Part shown: piece by piece, positions 1 to 6,807 of the stretch
Numbering within the stretch: the first letter of the stretch is position 1
Layout: every line of letters begins with the position of its first letter
Source of the DNA: Flavobacteriales bacterium UBA5939
Lineage (GTDB): Bacteria; Bacteroidota; Bacteroidia; Flavobacteriales; Schleiferiaceae
Reading direction: 5' to 3'
DNA length: 15,541 nt
Assembly (NCBI GenBank): GCA_002430755.1
Contig: DJCX01000011.1
Span: 1 to 15,541, forward strand
Made by a program: the position numbers and the translations under genes
Notes under the pieces: generated by a model
The model's input: the letters and a program-made list of their open reading frames with translations, nothing else
The model's database searches: none
Told to the model about the DNA's origin: nothing

Positions 1-236
1 AAGAAATTTTGAAGTGTATGACGCTTGCCGTTATCCGGTCGAAATAAAATGCTCATCTGCGCTGGATGGGCACCTACGTGGGTTACGTTAGATAGCGTAG
101 AGGCATTTAAACGCCCATGGCTATCGGCAGTTATTGCAATATAGGCGGTTCGGACTCCAGACAAGCTATTGATAAGCGTGGTGCGTGCTTGACGCTCCAT
201 ATTATCTAAGGAAGTACTGTCTAGGAGGGTTGACAT
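1..236 (-). CDS. Flavin reductase family protein (N-terminal part, runs off the left edge)
   Basis: Reading the minus strand from the ATG at 236-234 gives an open frame of about 78 codons with no stop to the window edge. It reads MSTLLDSTSL..., then LINSLSG at about residues 22-28, a beta-hairpin segment (AYIAITADSHGRLNASTLSN), HVGAHPAQM and RPDNGKRHTLQNF. This order (INSLSG, then S.V.H.G..P..M, then RP....RHT..N) is that of the flavin reductase-like, FMN-binding split-barrel proteins common in Bacteroidota. Members bind FMN and often reduce flavin with NAD(P)H or serve a partner oxygenase; the substrate here is unknown. The start lies 1 base after the stop of the SDR gene (TAA-T-ATG), so the two are probably co-transcribed and translationally coupled. 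The C-terminal half is outside the window. The family call is from remembered motif order and is fairly strong. Confidence 0.8.
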   Translation of the reverse strand, partial: MSTLLDSTSLDNMERQARTTLINSLSGVRTAYIAITADSHGRLNASTLSNVTHVGAHPAQMSILFRPDNGKRHTLQNF

Positions 237-237
237 A

Positions 238-924
238 TTAAAGTACGCTTTGGCCGCCGTCGATGTGTATGATTTGCCCGGTCATCCAAGAGCTCTTATC
301 GCTCAACAAAAAGGCGGTCATTTCCGCAATATCATTGGCCTCTCCAACACGTTTCATCGGATTGTTATTGCCCATGGCTTCTTTCTTCTCGGGAGTACTC
401 AATAATTTACCAGCCAATGGGGTGTCTGTCAGTGAGGGAGCGATACAATTTATTCTCGCTTTTGGTGCCCATTCACTTGCAATCGCTCTAGTCAATCCTT
501 CAATTGCGCCCTTTGAAGCGCTCACTGTAGCATGAAAAGGCATACCACGTTGTACAGCAACCGTAGAGTAGAGCACTACTGAAGGGATGCTGTTTGCATT
601 GAAGTTTTTATACGCGGCTTGTAGCGCTTTAATAGCACCCATAACGTGCAGCTGGAAATCAGCTTCAAATACCTCGGTTTTCAGACCACGGAAGGGTTTT
701 AAGTTGATGGACCCTACGCTGTACACGAGACCGTCGATGTCCTCGGGCATTTGATCTTCCCAAGAATCCTCAAGGACATCAAATTCTTCCCATTCTATGG
801 TATGTGCAGGCCCTTCATAAGGTGTTCTGCTGAATACTGTGACATGGTGACCTTCAGCGGCGAGTAGTTCTGCGGTTTCTTTTCCAATGCCTTTGCTTCC
901 GCCAACGATTACGTATTTCTTCAT
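238..924 (-). CDS. SDR-family oxidoreductase-like protein lacking the catalytic Tyr
   Basis: A 228-residue protein with the short-chain dehydrogenase/reductase fold. The dinucleotide-binding loop GGSKGIG is at residues 8-14, the second strand with an Arg (FSR) at 31-33, the acidic-strand region FDVLED at 48-53, SVGSIN at 69-74 (in place of NNAG), the active-site Ser in LYST (S120), the helix SASKGAIEGLTR with Lys138, and the C-terminal IAPSLTDTPL and GQIIHIDGG motifs. Full SDR length is about 230-250, so the gene is intact. The classical YxxxK reads VSASK, so the catalytic Tyr is Val134, and the usual tetrad Asn aligns with His93. Similar Flavobacteriia proteins that I recall also lack the Tyr, so this may be a family trait. 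It can probably bind NAD(P)H, but a normal SDR proton-transfer mechanism is unlikely. It heads a two-gene unit with the flavin reductase-like gene. No clear Shine-Dalgarno is visible, as is usual for this phylum. Confidence 0.88.
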   Translation of the reverse strand: MKKYVIVGGSKGIGKETAELLAAEGHHVTVFSRTPYEGPAHTIEWEEFDVLEDSWEDQMPEDIDGLVYSVGSINLKPFRGLKTEVFEADFQLHVMGAIKALQAAYKNFNANSIPSVVLYSTVAVQRGMPFHATVSASKGAIEGLTRAIASEWAPKARINCIAPSLTDTPLAGKLLSTPEKKEAMGNNNPMKRVGEANDIAEMTAFLLSDKSSWMTGQIIHIDGGQSVL

Positions 925-1030
925 TTTTAGTCTAATGTTCTAAGATTCTAAACGCATTTTCAGCAGTGCGGTTCAGTTATTCTACTAAAATTGGCTGCTT
1001 GTGCGTAATTTGAGGGCACAACTTCTTGCC

Positions 1031-2548
1031 ATGACACAAAATATCATTCTAGGGGCTTCTCCTTTATCCTATTCAGAATATGAATCTATCGCGAAAGGCA
1101 ATGCTACAATTGCCCTAGATGCTGCGGCTGCAGAACGCATCCGCAACTCACGTACCTTCTTAGAGGAACGCACGAGAACACGTAAAACGCCGATATACGG
1201 TGTCAATACAGGCTTTGGAGCATTGTGTAACGTAGTGGTAGAAAATGACGATCTGGGCAGGTTGCAAACCAATTTGGTACGTTCTCACGCTTGTGGCGCT
1301 GGTGCTGTTGTCGGACAGCATATTGTTCGATTGATGATGGCCTTAAAGGTTCAGAGTTTTGCGGTTGGCGTTAGTGGTATTCGCCTAGAAGTAGTTGAGC
1401 AGATCATCGCCATGCATAATAGCGGTGCCGTACCTGTACTTTATGAGCTTGGGTCCTTGGGTGCTTCCGGTGATTTAGCGCCACTTGCCCACATGTCCTT
1501 GCCGTTATTGGGTGAAGGTGAGGTGTATTTGAATGATGAAAGAATGCCTACCTCAAAAGCGTTGCAGGTACTTGGAAATAACGCTTGGCGACCGCTCGAG
1601 CTGGCTTCAAAAGAAGGATTAGCCTTGTTGAACGGGACACAGTTTATGTCGGCACACGGTATTTACGCGCTCATACAGGCACGTAGAATTGATTTTTTTG
1701 CGGATCAATTAGCTGCCTTATCGACCTTGGCATACGACGGAAGAATAGAGCCTTTTACACCAGGAGTGCATTTGACGAGGCCTCATAAAGGCCAGATTTT
1801 GACCGCTGAGCGCCTGCTGAATTGGTTAGAGCCGTGTCGAGCTATGCACAGAGAAAAGGAGCATGTACAAGATCCGTATTCGTTCCGTTGTGTACCTCAA
1901 GTTCACGGTGCCTCAAAAGGAGCCTTGAAACATCTGATGGAAGTTTTTGAGGTGGAAGTGAACGCAGCCACTGACAACCCGGTTGTTCTCAGCGAGGAGG
2001 GACGTGTAATTAGTGCGGGTAATTTCCACGGACAGCCGTTGGCTTTAGCATTGGACTATGGAGCCCTTGCAATACATGAGTATGGAAGCATATCCGAAAG
2101 AAGAACCTATCAACTCATATCTGGCCGCAGGGGATTGCCGCCATTCCTGGTCAAGAATCCTGGTATAAACTCAGGTCTAATGATTGCTCAATACACAGCG
2201 GCTAGTATGGTCAGTCAAAACAAACAGTTATGTACTCCGGCCTCAGCGGATAGTATTGAAAGTTCCAATGGCCAAGAAGACCATGTAAGTATGGGAGCAA
2301 ATGCAGCAACGAAATTGCTGAAGGTGGTAGATAATGTTTATGGTATTCTTGGGGTTGAGTTGTTGAATGCGGTTCAGGCCTTGTGGCTCAGAGGTGAAGA
2401 AATTCAAGGACCACTTGGTGAACTCTACCATGAATTCATCACTGAAAGTCCGGCTATTGAAGAGGATATTTACCTGCATGAGCGAATGGAATTGGCCAAA
2501 AACTTCCTTATGAATCGTGCGCTTGATGAACGTGCTTTACTTTTGTAG
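1031..2548 (+). CDS. hutH: Histidine ammonia-lyase
   Basis: Histidine ammonia-lyase deaminates L-histidine to trans-urocanate plus ammonia, the first step of histidine degradation, in the cytoplasm as a tetramer. The start chosen is the ATG at 1031 (505 residues, the usual family length of about 500). An in-frame GTG at 1001 would add ten residues that the family does not have. Numbered from 1031: YGVNTGFG at 56-63 carries the conserved Tyr, LVRSHACG at 82-89 has the substrate-side His, and the Ala-Ser-Gly triad that cyclises to the MIO prosthetic group is at 145-147 within GSLGASGDLAPLAH. QDPYSFRC, the NAATDNP segment, GNFHGQP, and the HAL-type SSNGQEDHVSMGANAATK segment all follow. The last of these argues for histidine rather than tyrosine or phenylalanine as substrate. 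hutU, hutI and a formimino-transferase gene are absent from the window. A DUF493 gene follows after 15 bases. Divergent from the SDR gene. Confidence 0.95.
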   Translation: MTQNIILGASPLSYSEYESIAKGNATIALDAAAAERIRNSRTFLEERTRTRKTPIYGVNTGFGALCNVVVENDDLGRLQTNLVRSHACGAGAVVGQHIVRLMMALKVQSFAVGVSGIRLEVVEQIIAMHNSGAVPVLYELGSLGASGDLAPLAHMSLPLLGEGEVYLNDERMPTSKALQVLGNNAWRPLELASKEGLALLNGTQFMSAHGIYALIQARRIDFFADQLAALSTLAYDGRIEPFTPGVHLTRPHKGQILTAERLLNWLEPCRAMHREKEHVQDPYSFRCVPQVHGASKGALKHLMEVFEVEVNAATDNPVVLSEEGRVISAGNFHGQPLALALDYGALAIHEYGSISERRTYQLISGRRGLPPFLVKNPGINSGLMIAQYTAASMVSQNKQLCTPASADSIESSNGQEDHVSMGANAATKLLKVVDNVYGILGVELLNAVQALWLRGEEIQGPLGELYHEFITESPAIEEDIYLHERMELAKNFLMNRALDERALLL

Positions 2549-2563
2549 CAGAATTCAATCCCT

Positions 2564-2836
2564 ATGAGTCAAGATCCTTGGAAAGGCCTGCGTGAGAAAT
2601 TGGAAGAGCGCAACTGGCCAGCAGTATATCTCTTCAAATTCATTGTCCCTGCAGATAACCAAAAGGTAGCGCAAACAGAAGCACTTTTTGATAGCGATAC
2701 GGCGCAGATTGAGCTGCGTAAGAGTAAAACCGGGAAGTTTGTTTCGGTCAGTGCGAAAGAAATGATGATGGACGTAGATTCCGTCATTCAGCGCTATGAA
2801 GAGGCAGTCAAAATACCAGGTTTAATGGCGCTATAA
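2564..2836 (+). CDS. DUF493 family protein
   Basis: A 90-residue cytoplasmic protein of the DUF493 (YbeD-like) family. The visible family pattern is WP..YLFKFIVPAD near residues 18-31, an acidic FDSD segment, a beta-hairpin with SKTGKFVSVSAKEMM, and a final helix DVDSVIQRYEEAV.IPGLMAL. The fold is a small alpha/beta, ACT-like domain. Molecular function is unknown; E. coli YbeD lies near lipoate genes but nothing here supports a lipoate role. The ATG is 15 bases after the hutH stop, so the gene is probably read through from hutH. Its TAA is separated by a single base from the stop of the convergent TIGR02757 gene, and no terminator hairpin is visible between them. Confidence 0.87.
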   Translation: MSQDPWKGLREKLEERNWPAVYLFKFIVPADNQKVAQTEALFDSDTAQIELRKSKTGKFVSVSAKEMMMDVDSVIQRYEEAVKIPGLMAL

Positions 2837-2837
2837 G

Positions 2838-3611
2838 CTATTTCCAACCCTCATAAATACCCAGCCCGAAAAGGGCATAATCTAATCTTGCAGGGTCGTT
2901 GGGTTCGATTTTACGAACAGCACCGTCAAGTTCTAATACAGCCTTCCAGTCGCTTTGCTTTCGTTTTAGAAGTCCAAGGCTGCGTGCCACCCGGCCACTG
3001 TGTACATCAAGGGGAAGCGACAATAACGAAGGGTTTATATCCCAAATTCCGAAATCTATCCCTTCCTTGGCACTGCGAGTCATCCAGCGCGAATACATGG
3101 TGATGCGTTTACAAGCGCTCCCTTTTGTAGGGTCACCAAAGTGTTTGGCCGCCCGATTAGGCAAGCCGTTATCTAGTAAATATCCCTTAAAGGCGGTATA
3201 CGCGGCTCCTAAATGTTCTTGACTATCAAGGTGCTGTCCGAAGAAATCCCCAATATTATGGTACTCTGAATACAACACTTTCAGTGCACTGACTAGACCC
3301 TTTATATCTTCTGCTTGAAAGGTGCGGTGTACGAAACCGTTGAAGGTTTCAAGATCTTTACTGCTGGCATTTTTGACGAAATCTGCCGGTGCGTTATCCA
3401 TGCGTTCGATGAGATCTTTGCTTTTGGCAATGATGGTCTTGCGTTGTCCCCAAGCCAATGTCGCCGCGAGCAGTCCACTGATTTCTATATCGTCGTTTTG
3501 ATTGAATCGATGGGGGATAAGGACGGGGTCTTCTTCAATGAAGCTTTTTCGAGCATAGAGGTCAGCTTTTTCCAGAAGGAAATCACGTAGTTCACTCTTT
3601 TTAAGTTTCAT
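2838..3611 (-). CDS. TIGR02757 (DUF2400) family protein, HhH-GPD glycosylase-like
   Basis: A 257-residue protein with the TIGR02757 pattern: Y..ADP-like entry with PHRF at 33-36, LLAATLAWGQRKTIIAK at 47-63, FVHRTFQ at 93-99, GSACKRITMYSRWMTR at 164-179, LSLPLDVHSGRVARSLGL at 197-214 and NDPARLDYALFGLG at 238-251. The segment PLDVHSGRVARSLGL resembles the VDTHV.R...RLGL stretch of HhH-GPD DNA glycosylases, where the Asp is catalytic, so Asp202 is a candidate catalytic residue and Lys168 a possible partner. That link is an inference; no activity of this family is known to me. It is the last gene of a minus-strand operon, and its ATG directly follows the TAA of the upstream LolD-type gene with no base between. 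It converges on the DUF493 gene. Confidence 0.88.
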   Translation of the reverse strand: MKLKKSELRDFLLEKADLYARKSFIEEDPVLIPHRFNQNDDIEISGLLAATLAWGQRKTIIAKSKDLIERMDNAPADFVKNASSKDLETFNGFVHRTFQAEDIKGLVSALKVLYSEYHNIGDFFGQHLDSQEHLGAAYTAFKGYLLDNGLPNRAAKHFGDPTKGSACKRITMYSRWMTRSAKEGIDFGIWDINPSLLSLPLDVHSGRVARSLGLLKRKQSDWKAVLELDGAVRKIEPNDPARLDYALFGLGIYEGWK

Positions 3612-4265
3612 TTACTCACTGAGTTTGCCGTCTGTCATAGACCATTTCGTAGCACCCAGAGCAGCCAGTTCTTTGTTGTGAGTTACCACCACGATGGTCT
3701 GTCCAAGCTCTTTATTCAGCTTTAGAAGCAATTCATGCACAGCTTCGGCATTGGCGCTATCTAAATTTCCTGTAGGCTCATCTGCCAATAACAGTGCGGG
3801 TTCGTTGATTAAGGCTCGCGCAATGGCAACGCGTTGCTGTTCACCACCACTCATTTCATTTGGCAAGTGGTTTGCGCGATGCTCAATGCCTAATAATTGA
3901 AGCAATTCGTTTGCTTTGCGCTCTGCGCTATCGTCCATCTGTCCACTAATCCATCTCGGTAAGGTGATGTTTTCTAGGGCGGTCAATTCAGGAAGAAGAT
4001 TGTGAAACTGAAAAACGAGTCCAACATGGTTGTTGCGGTAATCGTTCAATTCTTTTTTCGAAAGGTTCCCCAAAGAGATGCCGTTGAAGGATATAGAACC
4101 GCTGTTGTAGCTATCTAATCCAGCAATTAGATGTAATAGTGTGCTTTTACCGGCACCGGAGGCACCCACAATAGTGATGAATTCGCCTTTTGAAATGCGA
4201 CCATTGACACCCTTGAGCACTTCTGTCGTGCCGTACGATTTATGGAGTTCCTTGACTTCGATCAT
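3612..4265 (-). CDS. lolD: LolD/MacB-type ABC transporter ATP-binding protein
   Basis: A complete 217-residue ABC ATPase. Walker A is GASGAGKST at 34-42, the Q-loop is VFQFHNLLPELTALENI from 84, the signature is MSGGEQQRVAIARAL at 138-152, Walker B is ALLLADEPTGNLD at 157-169, and the H-loop His is H196 in VVVTHN. The short length, the LPELTALEN segment and the SGGEQQRVAIARAL signature place it in the LolD/MacB/FtsE-like group (type VII exporters). LolD powers release of lipoproteins from the inner membrane toward the outer membrane. The matching LolC/E permease is not in the window; in Bacteroidota it is often encoded elsewhere, so the precise assignment as LolD is likely rather than proven. 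Both borders are zero-gap stop-start junctions (TAA-ATG), with the DUF5916 gene upstream and the TIGR02757 gene downstream, indicating one transcript and coupled translation. Confidence 0.9.
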   Translation of the reverse strand: MIEVKELHKSYGTTEVLKGVNGRISKGEFITIVGASGAGKSTLLHLIAGLDSYNSGSISFNGISLGNLSKKELNDYRNNHVGLVFQFHNLLPELTALENITLPRWISGQMDDSAERKANELLQLLGIEHRANHLPNEMSGGEQQRVAIARALINEPALLLADEPTGNLDSANAEAVHELLLKLNKELGQTIVVVTHNKELAALGATKWSMTDGKLSE

Positions 4266-6692
4266 TTAACGCAAGGTAGCTGATTTCTTGATTTGGGCAT
4301 AATCTAGGAAATACACCAAACGCAATGAGAAGATATTGTCTGCGGGTAGGCCACTAAGGCTCTGTATGTTTTGGATGTAGCCGAGATTCGCCGCATCATC
4401 AGAATTGGCCAAAGAGGCTCTATACAAGAGGTTGAGTTCTCGCCCAGGCGCAAACCACAAAACATACTTTAGGTCGATATTAAAGAAGTTGATTCGAAGG
4501 GTAGGGTCGATATAAGCATCCGAAGGGGTTAAGCTGCCGTCTGTGTTCAAATGATACATAGCCTCATTTTCTATGCGGTTCCAGCTGTGTCGAAGATCTA
4601 AGGTGAGGTAAGAATTCGGACCGAAAAGGTACTGACCGCGCAAGGTCTGTTCAAAGTTCCTTCTGTGACGAAGGGCCATACCTATGGAGTCTGTACTAAT
4701 GGTTTGGGCCCAACCCATTTGGTGATTGTTGCCAATCTCAATTTCTGCCCGCAAATTGAATTGGTCGCTTATTCTGCCTATAATTTCTACTTCGCCATAA
4801 CGGCCACGTGCATCCCAGTCGGCCCACCACCACTGGCCTCCACGAACCTCGAAGGCAAGTGGTTTTCGGAAGTCTGTACTGATCCACCCATTGTGCCAAA
4901 ACGAGGCTGGGTTTACCCGGTAGCGGCCCCAGACACGTGGGTCGTAGTAATCGTATTCATTCCCACGCGTTTCGACATTATAACCAAAGGCAAGAAAGCT
5001 CTTGGTCAAACCGAAGAAACTGTATTCAGCATGCAAACGTTCAAAGTTCCCCGGATTATAAAGCCGGTTGTATTGAATGCCTAGTCGGTGTCTTCTGCGT
5101 AGGAAGAACTTGTTTGGCTCCAAAAGATTGTGGCTCATTCTGAACCTCTGGTGAAACTTGTTTCCACGCGCTTGAAAGCCAAGATCATTTGGGTCAAAAT
5201 CGTTTGATAGCACTTCCAAACTGTGGTCCCAGCGCCATGCTCCCGTTTGTTTGCCCATGTCCCAAGCACCGGCAAGCCCCGCGTAATTATCATCGGTGTC
5301 ATAGATGCTTGAACGGCCAAATGCACCGTTGAAATAATGGCTGTTTTGAAGGAAGTTCAAATTTGCAGTGATTGCAGTAACATTGGCATCTCGAGCGTTA
5401 CCTTCAGTATTCATTCGGGTGACGTTCGTGTTGATTAGCCCTATGGAGCTGTTGCCGCCAATTCTCTGGTCTACGGCTGTTACGTTGTAATTTGTCAGCG
5501 GCTCAGTCAATACCTCCACTTGGTTGCCCAAAGAATCCATTCCTTGGATGTAATTGGCCGCTGTGATGGCATTTAAAAAGCCTACGCTTAGGTTGTTGTC
5601 TGTGGTTCCGGTGAGCTTTGTAGCATTGAGCATTCGCGTGAAGCTCTGGGTGGTGTTGCTCAGATCATCCAGGTTGGCATTGGTGAAATTCTGCGGGTTA
5701 CCGCCAATTCTTCTGCTGTAGAAAAGGTCCGCTTTATTGAATAGGTTGACCCCTTCGGTAAAGAATTGACGGTTTTCGTCAAATTGGCGTTCAAAGGCCT
5801 CGAAATTGACAAATTGCTCATCGAAAGCTACCTGTGAAAAATCAGGCAACAACGTCATATCAAGAGTAAAGCTTTTGTTTAAGCCGATTTTGATATCCGC
5901 ACCGCCTGCACGAGTCATTCGCCAATCCGAATCTCCAGATTTTTGTAAACCTCCCGTAATGTTTGGACGGAGACTGATTCGAACGGGTGGGTCAATGACA
6001 TTGATGCCGGTAAGCAGACCGCTCTGCAAGCTTTCGTTATCAAAATTTCTATCAATAGGATTCCAGCTGTACATGGTTCTATCACTTCGAATAGAACGCT
6101 TGATATTAAATCCCCAAGCTGGAGGCTGCGTACCGGCACCTCCTTGAGGTATACGCAGTACTTGGTAAGGAATATATATCTCGAAGCTCCATTGGTGCTC
6201 CTCTTTAACTACAGCACTCCACCAAACGGCATTCCAGCTGCCGTCTTCATCGTTGTCGCTGGTCTGACGTGAATCACCTTGCACACCTCCGGCGCTCAAA
6301 TAGAAATTGAAATCATTAGCTCCGTCGTTAAACGGGTTGATAATGAGGTGAATCCAATCCGTGTTCGCATTAACACGATCTCTTGGAGTCAGTTGTGATA
6401 GGATGGGAGCACGATCATCTTTGAGGATACCGGCAAAGTAAATACCCTCTTGGGTATAGAATATCCTGATGTCGCTTTCTATTCCGTCCGAAGCAGTTGC
6501 TGGGACGGGAAAGTATTGGTCCAGTGCGTTAATCCTGGCACTTCCAGCCCAGCTAGGCTCGTCGAGGACGCCATTCACAGTGATTGAAACGTCTTGGAAT
6601 TCAGGTACCTCGAGGCGTTTCTTTTCCGATTCTTGACCGAAGCTTGTAAGGGAAAGGGCTACGGTTAAACAGGTTAGGATGTATTTGGTCAT
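4266..6692 (-). CDS. DUF5916 outer-membrane beta-barrel protein with N-terminal CBM9-like domain
   Basis: The start chosen is the ATG at 6692, which gives 808 residues beginning MTKYILTCLTVALSLTSFGQ, a clean Sec signal peptide with likely cleavage before Gln20. An in-frame ATG 45 bases upstream would bury the signal peptide. Residues of about 28-235 form a CBM9/DOMON-like domain: NGVLDEPSW, then IRIFYTQEGIYFAGILKDD, the RDRVNANTDWIHLIINPF segment, FNFYLSAGGVQGDSR and the FEIYIPYQVLRIP region. The rest is the DUF5916 domain, with the hallmark FDENRQFFTEG and FYSRRIGG motifs and long alternating beta strands predicted to form an outer-membrane barrel. Function is unknown; the N-terminal domain suggests glycan or small-ligand binding at the periphery of the barrel. 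It is the first gene of an operon with the LolD-type ATPase and the TIGR02757 protein, divergent from sucC. The only obvious promoter in that intergenic region faces sucC. Confidence 0.9.
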   Translation of the reverse strand: MTKYILTCLTVALSLTSFGQESEKKRLEVPEFQDVSITVNGVLDEPSWAGSARINALDQYFPVPATASDGIESDIRIFYTQEGIYFAGILKDDRAPILSQLTPRDRVNANTDWIHLIINPFNDGANDFNFYLSAGGVQGDSRQTSDNDEDGSWNAVWWSAVVKEEHQWSFEIYIPYQVLRIPQGGAGTQPPAWGFNIKRSIRSDRTMYSWNPIDRNFDNESLQSGLLTGINVIDPPVRISLRPNITGGLQKSGDSDWRMTRAGGADIKIGLNKSFTLDMTLLPDFSQVAFDEQFVNFEAFERQFDENRQFFTEGVNLFNKADLFYSRRIGGNPQNFTNANLDDLSNTTQSFTRMLNATKLTGTTDNNLSVGFLNAITAANYIQGMDSLGNQVEVLTEPLTNYNVTAVDQRIGGNSSIGLINTNVTRMNTEGNARDANVTAITANLNFLQNSHYFNGAFGRSSIYDTDDNYAGLAGAWDMGKQTGAWRWDHSLEVLSNDFDPNDLGFQARGNKFHQRFRMSHNLLEPNKFFLRRRHRLGIQYNRLYNPGNFERLHAEYSFFGLTKSFLAFGYNVETRGNEYDYYDPRVWGRYRVNPASFWHNGWISTDFRKPLAFEVRGGQWWWADWDARGRYGEVEIIGRISDQFNLRAEIEIGNNHQMGWAQTISTDSIGMALRHRRNFEQTLRGQYLFGPNSYLTLDLRHSWNRIENEAMYHLNTDGSLTPSDAYIDPTLRINFFNIDLKYVLWFAPGRELNLLYRASLANSDDAANLGYIQNIQSLSGLPADNIFSLRLVYFLDYAQIKKSATLR

Positions 6693-6778
6693 AAGGCGGC
6701 AAATATCGGTATAAACGCGCATATATTGATTTAACAACTTTACCTGTTGAATATGTTCATGATTCGACGGCTGTACCC

Positions 6779-6786
6779 TAAATTTG
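6779..6786 (+). promoter_or_regulatory. -7 promoter box of sucC (TAnnTTTG type)
   Basis: TAAATTTG is a perfect match to the Bacteroidota sigma-A -7 consensus TAnnTTTG, 21 bases before the sucC ATG. The expected -33 TTTG is not exact; the nearest candidate is GTTCAT, about 19 bases upstream. A transcript starting a few bases after the box would have a short leader of 15-20 bases that still includes the AAGGAAAAA ribosome-binding stretch at 6798-6806. This also argues against an in-frame TTG at 6784 as the start codon. Confidence 0.65.
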
Positions 6787-6807
6787 CGCTCAAATCAAGG
6801 AAAAACT

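Noticed and set aside
1001..1030. GTG start ten codons upstream for hutH
   Set aside because: The extra residues do not resemble the HAL N-terminus, and the ATG at 1031 gives the usual length.
2868..2882. GCCC-GAAAA-GGGC hairpin as a terminator between the convergent genes
   Set aside because: Only a 4-bp stem, inside TIGR02757 coding sequence, with no T-run on either strand.
4665..5084. 139-codon plus-strand open frame
   Set aside because: Antisense to the DUF5916 gene, no recognisable domain or start context; a frame shadow.
5806..6147. 113-codon plus-strand open frame
   Set aside because: Antisense to the CBM9-like and barrel coding region of the DUF5916 gene; low-complexity translation without family features.
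6693..6737. Upstream ATG for the DUF5916 gene
   Set aside because: It would place 15 polar residues in front of a clear Sec signal peptide that begins at 6692.
6784..6807. TTG start eight codons upstream for sucC
   Set aside because: It overlaps the perfect -7 box, and SucC proteins begin MNLHEYQ, which matches the ATG at 6808.
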